Source: SG8-41 sp035456985 (lineage in GTDB: Bacteria; Pseudomonadota; Gammaproteobacteria; Burkholderiales; SG8-41). From it: a stretch of 64,000 nt of DNA. The notes under the pieces were generated by a model, which saw nothing but the letters and a program-made list of their open reading frames with translations, ran no database searches and was not told the origin of the DNA. The translations under genes and the position numbers were made by a program. Positions 51,668 through 60,079 of the stretch are shown here, piece after piece (position 1 is the stretch's first letter; each line of letters starts with the position of its first letter). The stretch covers positions 92,225 through 156,224 of the forward strand of contig DATICE010000162.1 of assembly GCA_035456985.1 (NCBI GenBank), given 5' to 3'.

Positions 51668-51707
51668 ATCCAATTTTCTCCGGCCGGGCGAGGCTGAGGA
51701 GGGTTCC

Positions 51708-53210
51708 ATGTCCATGAAGACCGCCGCTGGCACCACCCCGGGAGGGGAACGCGCGGCCGCCGGCAACGGCGCCACCTTCCAGAACGACCTGCGCGAATTT
51801 ATCACCGCCTGCGACCGGCGCGGCGAGCTCGCCCGCGTCGAGAACGCGCACTGGGACCGCGAACTGGGCGCGGTGACCGAGGTGCTCTACCGTCAGAAGG
51901 TCGAGAAATCGCCGATGCTGCTGTTCGACGGCATTCCCGATTACCCGCGGGGCTTCCGCTGCGCCTACGGCATGTTCGGCTCGCCGTATCGGCTCTCCCT
52001 CGTGCTCGGCATGGAGCCCGCGCTCTCCGACAACCGCAAGGAGATGCTCGATCACTACCGCCGGCACATCCGGAAGGGCGTCAAGCGCATCGCGCCCCGG
52101 ATGGTGAAGGATGGCCCGGTGCTCGAGAACATCCTGCGCGGAGACAAAGTGGACATGCTCAAGTTTCCGGTGCCGATCCACCACGAGGACGACGGCGGCC
52201 GCTACATTGGCACCGCCTGCGGAGTCGTCACCCGCGATCCCGACAGCGGGCGCATCAACGTCGGCACCTACCGCGTGCAGGCGATGGGCCCGACGACCTG
52301 CGCGTCCTACATCTCGAACGGCAAGCAGGGCCGGATCCACCGCGACAAGTATTTGAAGGCCGGCAAGCCCTGCCCGGTCGTCATCATCGTCGGCGCCGAT
52401 CCCGTCACCTATCTCGCGGCGGGCTATACCATGCCCGACTCGATGCCGGAATACGAATGGGCCGGGGGACTCATGGACCGGCCGATGGAATTGGTCGAGG
52501 GCGAGACGACGGGCTTGCCCTTCCCCGCCCGCTCCGAGATCGTGCTCGAGGGAGAGATCTCCGCGACCGAAACCACGCTCGAGGGCCCGTTCGGCGAATG
52601 GCACGGCTACTACGCCGGGGACGCGCAGCAGGAGCCGTTGATCCGCATCAATCGCATCTACCACCGCAACGACCCGATCCTCACTTGCGCGGCGAGCCAG
52701 AAGCCGCCGCACTCCCACCTCTTCGAACGCTGCTTCCTGCGCTCGGCGGCGCTGCTCGACGCGCTCGAGGCCGCCGGCATCCCGGATGTGAAGGGCGCAT
52801 GGCTGCACCAGGCCGGTGGCGGGCGGACGTTCTGCGTCGTGTCGGTCAAACAGCGCTACTTCGGACACTCCACCCAGGTCGGGCTCGTCGCCTCGCAGGT
52901 GGCCTCGGTCGGCTACATCAGCCGCTGGATCGTGGTGGTGGACGACGACGTGGATCCCACCGACATTCACGACGTCATCTGGGCAATGGGCACGCGCTGC
53001 GACCCGAAGACGCGGACGACGCTCCTCGACCACTGCTGGTCCTCACGCCTGGACACCCTCGTCGCCGACAAGAGCCTGCCCTACAACTCGCGCATGGTGA
53101 TCGACGCCTGCCGCCCCTACGAGCGCCTCGAGACCTTCCCCAAGGTGTGCCAGAGCTCGCCGGAGCTCGCCGCAAGAGTCCGCGCCAAGTATCCGGAGCT
53201 CTACCGCTGA
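51708..53210 (+). CDS. UbiD-family prenylated-FMN decarboxylase
   Basis: A 500-residue enzyme for reversible decarboxylation of aromatic or unsaturated carboxylic acids. YIGTACGVVTRDPDSGRINV is the cofactor and metal loop. VLEGEI and ETTLEGPFGEWHGYY contain the conserved Glu residues of the active site, and LGMEPALSDNRKEM lies earlier. No UbiX flavin prenyltransferase gene is in the window, so prFMN must be made elsewhere. GAGGAGG lies before the ATG. It is the first gene of the rightward operon and overlaps the EutA-like gene (TGATG). Confidence 0.93.
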   Translation: MSMKTAAGTTPGGERAAAGNGATFQNDLREFITACDRRGELARVENAHWDRELGAVTEVLYRQKVEKSPMLLFDGIPDYPRGFRCAYGMFGSPYRLSLVLGMEPALSDNRKEMLDHYRRHIRKGVKRIAPRMVKDGPVLENILRGDKVDMLKFPVPIHHEDDGGRYIGTACGVVTRDPDSGRINVGTYRVQAMGPTTCASYISNGKQGRIHRDKYLKAGKPCPVVIIVGADPVTYLAAGYTMPDSMPEYEWAGGLMDRPMELVEGETTGLPFPARSEIVLEGEISATETTLEGPFGEWHGYYAGDAQQEPLIRINRIYHRNDPILTCAASQKPPHSHLFERCFLRSAALLDALEAAGIPDVKGAWLHQAGGGRTFCVVSVKQRYFGHSTQVGLVASQVASVGYISRWIVVVDDDVDPTDIHDVIWAMGTRCDPKTRTTLLDHCWSSRLDTLVADKSLPYNSRMVIDACRPYERLETFPKVCQSSPELAARVRAKYPELYR

Positions 53211-54955
53211 TGGCAGAAAACGGGAACGCGCCGAAAAAGCCCGGTCATAGCCTGGCCGACCACCAGTACGGGACCGACACCGCCCATTCCCACGACGGCG
53301 ACGAGGCGTTCGACCACGACCACGACGACTTCGGGATCGAGGGCGGTCCCGAGGGGAGCGGCCTGTGGCTCCAGGATCACGTCTCGCTCACCAGCGTCGG
53401 CGTGGACATCGGCTCCGCAGGTACGCAGCTGATCTTCTCCCGCATCCATCTGCGCCGGCTGGGGGAAGACCTCTCCAGCCGCTACTGCGTGGTTTCGCGC
53501 GAGACGCTCTTTCAGTCGCCGGTTGCGCTCACTCCGTACCGCGACGAGGAGCGCATCGACGAGGAGGCGCTCGCCGACATCATCGATGAGGCCTACGCAA
53601 AGGCGGGGCTGCACCCGGACGAGATCGACTCGGGAGTCGTCATCCTGACGGGGGAAGCCTTGCGCCGGCGCAATGCACAGGCCATTTCCGAGCTGCTTGC
53701 GGAGAATGGGGGAGAGTTCGTCTGCACCGCTGCCGGCCACCATCTCGAGGCCATGCTCGCGGCGTACGGCTCGGGCGCGGCGGGCGTGTCGCACGACCAG
53801 GGCAAGCGCATCCTCAATGTGGACATCGGCGGGGGCACGACCAAGCTTGCGGTGGTGGCAGGCGGCAAAATCGAGGCCATGGCCGCGGTGCACATCGGCG
53901 GACGCCTGCAGGTGGTGGATGAATCGGAGCGCATCGTGCGCCTCGATCCGGCGGGGCGTTACCACGCGGCCCAGGCGGGCTACACCTGGAAGATCGGGGA
54001 TCGCGCGGCGCGCGCGGACATGGCGCGGGTTGCGGAATGGATGGCCGACGCGTTGATTGCGGCGATAAGTAAGCGTCCGCTCCCGCACGCAGTCGAGCAC
54101 CTGTACCTCACCGATCCCATCGCGGAACTCGGCCGCATCGACGGCGTGATGTTTTCCGGCGGGGTCGGCGAGTACGTCTACGCGCGGGAGAGCCGCGACT
54201 TTGGCGACATGGGCAAGCTCCTCGGCTCGGCAATCGCGCGCCGCCTCGAGGGAGGGGCGCTGCCGTGGCCGCTGCTGCCGCCGGGAGAATGCATCCGCGC
54301 GACTGCGGTCGGCGCCTCGGAGTACAGCGTGCAGCTCTCCGGCAATACCATCTACATTTCGAGCCCGGGCGATCTCCTGCCGCGGAAGAACCTCCAGGTG
54401 CTGCAGCCGCCCTATACCTGCGGCGAGGAGATCGTGCCGGAGGCGCTGGCGCGGGCGATCCAGGAGCACTTTACGGCGTTTGACCTCGAAGAGGGCGCAA
54501 CTGAAGTGGCGCTCGCGTTTCGCTGGGCGGGCGCGCCGTCCTACCCGCGCATCGCCGCTTTCGCGCGCGGCATCGCCGCGGGACTGCCGCGGACCATTGC
54601 GACCGGAAGACCGCTCTACCTCGTGCTCGACGGTGACATCGCGCAGACGCTCGGCGCGATCCTGCGCGAGGAGTTGAAGCTCGCGAATGAGATCCTGGTG
54701 ATCGACGGCGTAACGTTGTGGGACCTCGACTACATCGACCTCGGCCGCATCCGCCTCCCCTCGCACACGGTCCCGGTCACGATCAAGTCGCTTCTCTTCT
54801 GCGAGGACCCGCGCCATCCGAACGACCCCGGCCAGTTCATCCCTTACCACGGCGAGGCGCATTACCACCACCATCACCACGGCCATGATCATCATCACCA
54901 CGATCATGATCACGATCATCCCCATGGCCACGGCCATCACCACAAGCACAAGTAG
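53210..54955 (+). CDS. EutA-like (ethanolamine ammonia-lyase reactivase) ATPase with His-rich tail
   Basis: A 581-residue ASKHA-fold protein. SVGVDIGSAGTQLIFSR at about 62-78 is the phosphate-1 loop, ILNVDIGGGTTKLAVVAGG the phosphate-2 loop, and DGVMFSGGVGEYVYARES the adenosine motif; overall it fits EutA (about 467 residues). Extra parts are an N-terminal about 58 residues rich in His and Asp and a C-terminal tail (about 548-581) with 20 His in 34 residues. EutA frees inactive cobalamin from ethanolamine ammonia-lyase, but no eutBC genes are present. The tail resembles Ni/Co-binding tails of HypB or SlyD. Confidence 0.85.
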   Translation: MAENGNAPKKPGHSLADHQYGTDTAHSHDGDEAFDHDHDDFGIEGGPEGSGLWLQDHVSLTSVGVDIGSAGTQLIFSRIHLRRLGEDLSSRYCVVSRETLFQSPVALTPYRDEERIDEEALADIIDEAYAKAGLHPDEIDSGVVILTGEALRRRNAQAISELLAENGGEFVCTAAGHHLEAMLAAYGSGAAGVSHDQGKRILNVDIGGGTTKLAVVAGGKIEAMAAVHIGGRLQVVDESERIVRLDPAGRYHAAQAGYTWKIGDRAARADMARVAEWMADALIAAISKRPLPHAVEHLYLTDPIAELGRIDGVMFSGGVGEYVYARESRDFGDMGKLLGSAIARRLEGGALPWPLLPPGECIRATAVGASEYSVQLSGNTIYISSPGDLLPRKNLQVLQPPYTCGEEIVPEALARAIQEHFTAFDLEEGATEVALAFRWAGAPSYPRIAAFARGIAAGLPRTIATGRPLYLVLDGDIAQTLGAILREELKLANEILVIDGVTLWDLDYIDLGRIRLPSHTVPVTIKSLLFCEDPRHPNDPGQFIPYHGEAHYHHHHHGHDHHHHDHDHDHPHGHGHHHKHK

Positions 54956-54965
54956 CGGAGGATGA

Positions 54966-56693
54966 TTGGAGGCAGTAGCTGAACGACCGGTTGCCGCGCG
55001 CTTCAGGATCGACCTCAAGTGGGTGATCCTCGGCGCCTGCGTCGTCCTCGTCGCCTACCTTGCGTTGATCCCGCTGGGATTTCTCCTCTGGCAGAGCTTC
55101 TTCACGCCGCACACGGCGGCGAAGCCCGCCGTGTTCACGCTCGGCAACTACGCCGCGGCGTACACCAGCATGCAGACGGCGAAGCTCTTCCTCAACTCGA
55201 TCGCGTTTGCCGTCGGCACCGCCGCCTTCGCGCTTATCGTCGGCACGGCGCTCGCGTGGATGAACGAGCGCACCAACACGCCGTTCAAGCGGCTCTTCTT
55301 CGCGCTCGCGCTGGTGCCGCTGATCATCCCGGGAATTCTCTTCACCATCTCCTGGATCATGCTCGCGAGCCCCAAGATCGGGATCTTCAACCTGCTTCTG
55401 CAGCACTGGTTCGGCACCCAGACCGTCTTCTTCAACGTCTATACCCTGTGGGGCATGATCTGGGTGGACGGCCTGCACTACTCGCCGATGGCGTTCCTGC
55501 TCATGACCGCGGCGTTCCGCTCCATGGATCCCGCGCTCGAGGAGTCGGCCGCCATGAGCGGGGCGAGCCTCGGCCAGGTCGTGCGGCGCATCACGCTCGC
55601 GCTCGCGTGGCCCGCGATCTTCGCGACACTGCTGATCCTCTTTGTGCGCGCGATCGAGTCTTTCGAGGTGCCGGCGCTGCTCGGCATGCCGGCCGGGATT
55701 TTCGTTTTCACCTCCGCGATCTACGAGGCCATTCACCGCTACCCGAGCCAGATCGGACTCGCCTCGGCCTACGGGGTGACGCTGCTTCTTCTCACCTCCG
55801 CCGGCGTCTGGTTCCAGTCGCGGCTCTCCGCGTCGGGGAGCCGCTACTCGACGGTGACGGGCAAGGGCTTCCGCCCGCGCCGCATCGACCTCGGCCGCTG
55901 GCGCTACGTGACCGCGGCGATCTTCATCGCCTATTTCCTGGTGATCGTCGCGGCGCCGCTCTTCATCCTGGTATGGTCCTCGATCCAGAAGTTCTACAGC
56001 GTGCCCTCCGCCGCGGCGCTCGCCAACCTCACCCTCGAGCCCTACCGATTCATCCTCGCGCACCCGACGTTCGCGCGCGCGATTTGGAATAGCCTGATCC
56101 TGTGCATCGGAACCGCAACCATCATCATGCTGGTCACCTCGGTCATCTGCTGGATGGTGGTGAAGACGAAGATCCCGGGGCGATGGCTCCTCGACAACCT
56201 CGCGTCGCTCCCGATCGTGTTCCCGGGGCTCGTGCTCGGGCTCGCCATCATGGTGTTCTACCTCAACGTAAACGTGGGCATCTACGGCACGATCTGGATC
56301 CTGCTGCTCGCGTACGTGACGCGCTTCATGCCCTACGGCATCCGCTACAGCACGGCGTCCATGGTGCAGATCCACAAGGAGCTCGAGGAGTCGGCGGCGA
56401 TGAGCGGCGCCTCATGGGCTTCCACCTTCTTCCGCGTCGTGCTTCCGCTGCTCAAGCCCGGGCTGCTAGCGGGCTGGATCTATATCGCGATCGTGTCGCT
56501 GCGCGAGCTCTCCAGCTCGATTCTCCTCTACAGCCCCGGCACCGAGGTGGTCTCGATCATGATCTGGGAGTTGTGGGAGAACGGCCAGTACGTGGAGCTC
56601 TCGGCGCTCGGCGTGATGCTGATCGTGCTCCTCTTTGTGATGGTGATGGTCGCCCAGTTCGCGGGCAGCCGCTTTGGCGTGCGCGAGGCATGA
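54966..56693 (+). CDS. ABC-transporter permease with two fused membrane domains (FbpB-type)
   Basis: A 575-residue inner-membrane protein with about 12 hydrophobic helices in two homologous halves. Each half carries the EAA loop that docks the ATPase: ALEESAAMSGASLGQVVRRI at about 195 and ELEESAAMSGASWASTFFRV at about 475. This is the layout of Fe3+ and related transporters. The TTG start has GGAGG six bases upstream; no ATG is in frame near the N-terminus. It is placed 10 bases after the EutA-like gene and one base before the ATPase. The substrate is not established. Confidence 0.9.
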   Translation: MEAVAERPVAARFRIDLKWVILGACVVLVAYLALIPLGFLLWQSFFTPHTAAKPAVFTLGNYAAAYTSMQTAKLFLNSIAFAVGTAAFALIVGTALAWMNERTNTPFKRLFFALALVPLIIPGILFTISWIMLASPKIGIFNLLLQHWFGTQTVFFNVYTLWGMIWVDGLHYSPMAFLLMTAAFRSMDPALEESAAMSGASLGQVVRRITLALAWPAIFATLLILFVRAIESFEVPALLGMPAGIFVFTSAIYEAIHRYPSQIGLASAYGVTLLLLTSAGVWFQSRLSASGSRYSTVTGKGFRPRRIDLGRWRYVTAAIFIAYFLVIVAAPLFILVWSSIQKFYSVPSAAALANLTLEPYRFILAHPTFARAIWNSLILCIGTATIIMLVTSVICWMVVKTKIPGRWLLDNLASLPIVFPGLVLGLAIMVFYLNVNVGIYGTIWILLLAYVTRFMPYGIRYSTASMVQIHKELEESAAMSGASWASTFFRVVLPLLKPGLLAGWIYIAIVSLRELSSSILLYSPGTEVVSIMIWELWENGQYVELSALGVMLIVLLFVMVMVAQFAGSRFGVREA

Positions 56694-56694
56694 G

Positions 56695-57798
56695 ATGCTG
56701 AGCGTCCGCGGGCTCAATACCGAGTACCCGACCGAGCACGGGCCGGTGCGCGCGGCGCGCGATGTCGCCTTCGACGTTCCGGAAGGCGCGCTCTTCACGC
56801 TGCTCGGCCCCAGCGGCTGCGGCAAGACCACGACGCTGCGCTCGATCGCGGGGCTCGAGCGGCCCCGATCCGGCGAGATCACGCTCGGCGGGCGCGCGAT
56901 CTATTCCTCCGCGAGCCGGGTCTTCATCTCGCCGAACGAGCGCAACATCGGGATGGTGTTCCAGTCCTACGCGATATGGCCGCACATGACCGTGTTCGAG
57001 AACGCGGCGTTTCCGCTGAAGGTGAGCCGGCGCAAGTACTCCGGGAAGGAGATTGCGGACCGGGTGATGCGGGTGCTCGGCATCGTCGCGATGGATCATC
57101 TTGCCGATCGCCCCGCGACCAATCTCTCCGGCGGCCAGCAGCAGCGCCTCGCGCTCGCCCGCGCGCTCGTCATGGAGCCGCAGCTTCTGCTGCTCGATGA
57201 GCCAATGTCCAACCTTGACGCCAAGCTGCGCGAGCGCATGCGCTTCGAGCTGAAAAAGATCCAGCGCGATACCGGGGTCACCACGGTCTACGTCACTCAC
57301 GACCAGACCGAAGCCCTTGCGCTCTCGCACGAGGTCGCGGTGATGAACGAGGGCAGCATCATTCAGATCGGAACCCCGCGCGAGATCTACGAGCGGCCAC
57401 GCAGCCGCTTCGTCGCCGACTTCATCGGCCGGACCAACCTGCTGGAAGCGAAGGTGGTCGCGGCCGACGGGACCCATCATTATCGGCTCGGCACGGCGTT
57501 GGGCGAGCTGCACGGCCTGTCGGTGGATCCCCTCAAGGCGGGCGACGCCGTGGCGCTCTCGGTGCGACCGGAAGACATCGAGCTCTCCGAGACCCGCCCG
57601 GACGGCCCCAACGTGTGCGCCGGCACGGTGAGCGCAAAGGTTTTCCTCGGCGACACCGTGGACTTCCAGGTGGCGGTTGGCGACCAGCTCGTGCTTGCGA
57701 CCGCGCACCCCACGCTGCGCACCCCGGTCGGCAACCCCATCTTTCTCCGCATCAGCACCGAGAAGTGCGTCGCCCTCGCCGGCGACAAGAGCGGGTAG
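56695..57798 (+). CDS. ABC-transporter ATP-binding protein (FbpC/PotA-type)
   Basis: A 367-residue ATPase. Walker A is LLGPSGCGKTTTLRSIAGLE, the Q-loop is MVFQSYAIWPHMTV, the signature is NLSGGQQQRLALARAL, Walker B is LLLLDEPMSNLDA, and the H-loop is VYVTHDQTEAL. A C-terminal TOBE-like regulatory domain (about 240-367) follows. It pairs with the permease one base upstream. A longer frame starts at 56674 but overlaps the permease; ATG 56695 starts the conserved region. Confidence 0.93.
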   Translation: MLSVRGLNTEYPTEHGPVRAARDVAFDVPEGALFTLLGPSGCGKTTTLRSIAGLERPRSGEITLGGRAIYSSASRVFISPNERNIGMVFQSYAIWPHMTVFENAAFPLKVSRRKYSGKEIADRVMRVLGIVAMDHLADRPATNLSGGQQQRLALARALVMEPQLLLLDEPMSNLDAKLRERMRFELKKIQRDTGVTTVYVTHDQTEALALSHEVAVMNEGSIIQIGTPREIYERPRSRFVADFIGRTNLLEAKVVAADGTHHYRLGTALGELHGLSVDPLKAGDAVALSVRPEDIELSETRPDGPNVCAGTVSAKVFLGDTVDFQVAVGDQLVLATAHPTLRTPVGNPIFLRISTEKCVALAGDKSG

Positions 57799-57852
57799 CC
57801 ACGGCGCCGCGGATAGAGTAAATTTTCGGCGTTCAATATTGAGGAGTTCGCG

Positions 57853-58995
57853 ATGGCCAAGTCGGCGATGGTTTCGGACGAGATGGCGAAGAAGTTCGCC
57901 ACCGAGAAGGAAACCCCCTACACGCGCTGGGTGAAATCCGAGGGGCTCGACATTCTCTCCTCGCATTACGTCCCCAATCTCAACACCGTGGAGTTGAAGC
58001 CGTGGGCGCGCCGGGGCGGGCGCGGCGCGTATTTCAACCACGAGGCCTCGCGGACTTCAAACGACTGCTACGTGTGCGAGATCCCCGCCGGTGGCAAGCT
58101 CGCGCCGCAGCGGCAGCTGTTCGAGGAGATGATCATGATCCTCTCCGGGCGCGGCTCGACCGCGGTCTGGAACGACGCGGGCGGGCGCATCACGTTCGAG
58201 TGGAAGGCGGGCGCGCTCTTCGCGATCCCGGTCAACGCCTGGCACCAGCACTTCAACGGCTCCGGGGAGGCACCGGCGCGTTACGTCGCGGTCACCAACG
58301 GGCCGGTCGTCATCAACCTGTACGACGACATCGGATTCGTCTTCAACACGAAGTACGACTTCAAGAACCGCTTCGCCGGCGAGCCGGATTACTTCGCGCC
58401 GAAGAGCGAGCAGAAGGGATTCCTCCTCGACACCAATTTCGTCGCGGACGCCGTGAATCTCCCGCTCATCACCGCGAAGGAGCGCGGCGCGGGCGGCGGC
58501 CACATCCGCTTCAACATGGCGAAGGGTTCTATGAACAGCCACATCTCGCAGTTCCCGACCGGGACCTACAAGAAGTCCCACGCCCACGGCCCCGGCGCGC
58601 ACGTCGTCATCCTCACCGGCGAAGGCTACTCGCTGATGTGGCCCGAGGGCGAAGAGCCGCGCCGCTATGAATGGCAGGTCGGCACGATGATCGTGCCGCC
58701 CAACATGTGGCAGCACCAGCATTTCAACACCGGGACCACGCCCGCGCGCTACCTCGCCTTCAAGCACGAAGGCGTCGCCGTCCGCAACGCTCAGGGCGTG
58801 CCCAAGGCCTGGATCAGCCGGCGCATCGGCGGGGACCAGATCGACTATGCGGACGAGCGGCCCGAGGTGCGCAAGTGGTTCGCCGAGGCGCTCGCGAAGC
58901 ACGGGCTCAAGTCGCGCATGGAGGAGGCCTACAAGGCGGAGCTCGCGAGTCTGCAGTCGGGTGCGGCGCTGGAGACGGTGGGTGGCGACGATTGA
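57853..58995 (+). CDS. Bicupin protein with paired HQHFN motifs
   Basis: A 380-residue protein with two cupin domains, about 70-160 and 225-310. In the first, EEMIMILSGRGSTAVW is followed by IPVNAWHQHFNGSG (HQHFN at 131-135). In the second, SHAHGPGAHVVILTGEGYSL is followed by PPNMWQHQHFNTGTTPARY (HQHFN at 288-292). The His/Glu set suggests metal binding in the second domain, while the first lacks the usual HxH. The architecture recalls gentisate dioxygenases, but sequence identity is unclear and no function is assigned. Two more cupin genes with the same motif lie downstream. Confidence 0.8.
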   Translation: MAKSAMVSDEMAKKFATEKETPYTRWVKSEGLDILSSHYVPNLNTVELKPWARRGGRGAYFNHEASRTSNDCYVCEIPAGGKLAPQRQLFEEMIMILSGRGSTAVWNDAGGRITFEWKAGALFAIPVNAWHQHFNGSGEAPARYVAVTNGPVVINLYDDIGFVFNTKYDFKNRFAGEPDYFAPKSEQKGFLLDTNFVADAVNLPLITAKERGAGGGHIRFNMAKGSMNSHISQFPTGTYKKSHAHGPGAHVVILTGEGYSLMWPEGEEPRRYEWQVGTMIVPPNMWQHQHFNTGTTPARYLAFKHEGVAVRNAQGVPKAWISRRIGGDQIDYADERPEVRKWFAEALAKHGLKSRMEEAYKAELASLQSGAALETVGGDD

Positions 58996-59000
58996 CTCAA

Positions 59001-59062
59001 GGCGAAAGGATGAAGGATGAAGGATGACCTGATTTGCATTCTGACTTCCGCCTTCTGCCTTG
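59001..59062. repeat. Two 7-bp repeat arrays spanning the start of the binding-protein gene
   Basis: 59001-59028 contains GGCGAAA, GGATGAA, GGATGAA, GGATGAC, which supply both the ribosome-binding site and the ATG of the next gene. 59042-59062 contains TGACTTC, CGCCTTC, TGCCTTG, inside its signal-peptide codons. The same units occur at 40031 and 41731. Confidence 0.8.
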
Positions 59063-60069
59063 CGGCGCTGGCGGCGGCGCCGGGTCTGGCGCAGACCGCC
59101 GCCGAGGTGGCTTCATATCAGGGTCCCGACCGCGAGCAGCGCCTCATCGAGGGCGCGAAGAAGGAAGGCGGGCTCATGCTCTACACCTCCTTCTCCACCA
59201 GCGACCTCGGCGCGTTCATCGGCCCGTTCGAGAAGAAATACGGCATCAAGGTCACCCACTGGCGCTCCAGCTCCGAGAACGTTCTGCAGCGCGCGGTGAC
59301 GGAGGCGCGCGCGGGTCGCTACGAGGTGGACGCCTTCGAGACCAACGGCCCGGAGCTCGAGGCGCTGCACCGCGAGCAGCTGCTCCAGGAAGTGAAGTCG
59401 CCGCGCCACGCGGATCTGGTGCCGCAGGGGCTGCGCCCGCACCGTGAATGGGCCACCACGCGCTTCAACCTCTTCGTCGCCGCCTACAACACGAACCTGG
59501 TGAAGAAGGAGGAGCTTCCGAAGGCGTGGGCCGATCTTGCCTCCCCGCGCTGGAAAGGCCGCCTCGGCATCGAGGCCTACGACCACGACTGGTTTGCCGG
59601 CGTCGTCGGCGCGATGGGCGAGGCCGAGGGGCTCAAGCTCTTCCGCGACATCGTGGCGGCCAACGGCATGTCGGTACGCAAGGGCCACACCCTGCTCTCG
59701 AACCTGGTGGTCTCGGGCGAGGTGCCGCTTGCGCTCACCGTGTACTACTACCGGCCCGTGCAGCTGAAAAGGAAGGGCGCGCCGATCGACTGGTTCGCGC
59801 TGCAGCCCGTCGTCGCGCGGCCCAACGGCGTCGCCGTCGCCCGCCGGGCGCAGCGCCCCCACGCGGCGGTGCTGTTCTACGATTTCCTGCTGGGCGAGGC
59901 GCAGGAGATCATGGTGAAGCGAAATTTCATACCCTCCTCCGCGTCGGTCGTCGCCACGCTCAAGGACGTTCCGCAGTTCACGCTCATCGATCCGAAGGTG
60001 GTGCTCGACGAGGGCGACAAGTGGACGAAGCTCTACGAGGACATCATCGTCAAGCCGGCCACCCGCTGA
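59017..60069 (+). CDS. ABC-transporter periplasmic binding protein, paralogue of the one at 50521
   Basis: A 350-residue type II receptor. The signal peptide (MKDDLICILTSAFCLAALAA) ends near GLAQT and is encoded partly by 7-bp repeats. VASYQGPDREQRLIEGAKKE and VLQRAVTEARAGRYEVDAFE match the other receptor, and RKGHTLLSNLVVSGEVPLAL follows. The KYGIKVTHWRSSSENV region lines the ligand cleft. It is the binding protein most directly linked to the permease-ATPase pair. The ligand may be a metal complex or a small carboxylate. Confidence 0.88.
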   Translation: MKDDLICILTSAFCLAALAAAPGLAQTAAEVASYQGPDREQRLIEGAKKEGGLMLYTSFSTSDLGAFIGPFEKKYGIKVTHWRSSSENVLQRAVTEARAGRYEVDAFETNGPELEALHREQLLQEVKSPRHADLVPQGLRPHREWATTRFNLFVAAYNTNLVKKEELPKAWADLASPRWKGRLGIEAYDHDWFAGVVGAMGEAEGLKLFRDIVAANGMSVRKGHTLLSNLVVSGEVPLALTVYYYRPVQLKRKGAPIDWFALQPVVARPNGVAVARRAQRPHAAVLFYDFLLGEAQEIMVKRNFIPSSASVVATLKDVPQFTLIDPKVVLDEGDKWTKLYEDIIVKPATR

Positions 60070-60079
60070 CCGACGCTCC

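Noticed and set aside
50525..51707. Cobalamin riboswitch controlling the Ni/Co permease
   Set aside because: The permease overlaps the upstream gene and the 140-bp divergent region shows no B12-box-like sequence or long conserved fold that I could recognise.
53201..55018. 605-codon minus-strand ORF opposite the EutA-like gene
   Set aside because: High GC keeps the antisense frame open. The plus strand carries three nucleotide-binding motifs and proper junctions to its neighbours, so the antisense frame is not a gene.
54837..56375. 512-codon minus-strand ORF opposite the ABC permease
   Set aside because: Highly charged low-complexity translation rich in Asp, Glu, Arg and His that mirrors hydrophobic codons of the permease; no domain recognised.
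57853..58995. Calling the bicupin a gentisate 1,2-dioxygenase
   Set aside because: Only the two-cupin layout agrees. The first domain lacks a normal HxH motif and specific gentisate dioxygenase signatures were not seen, so the function was left open.
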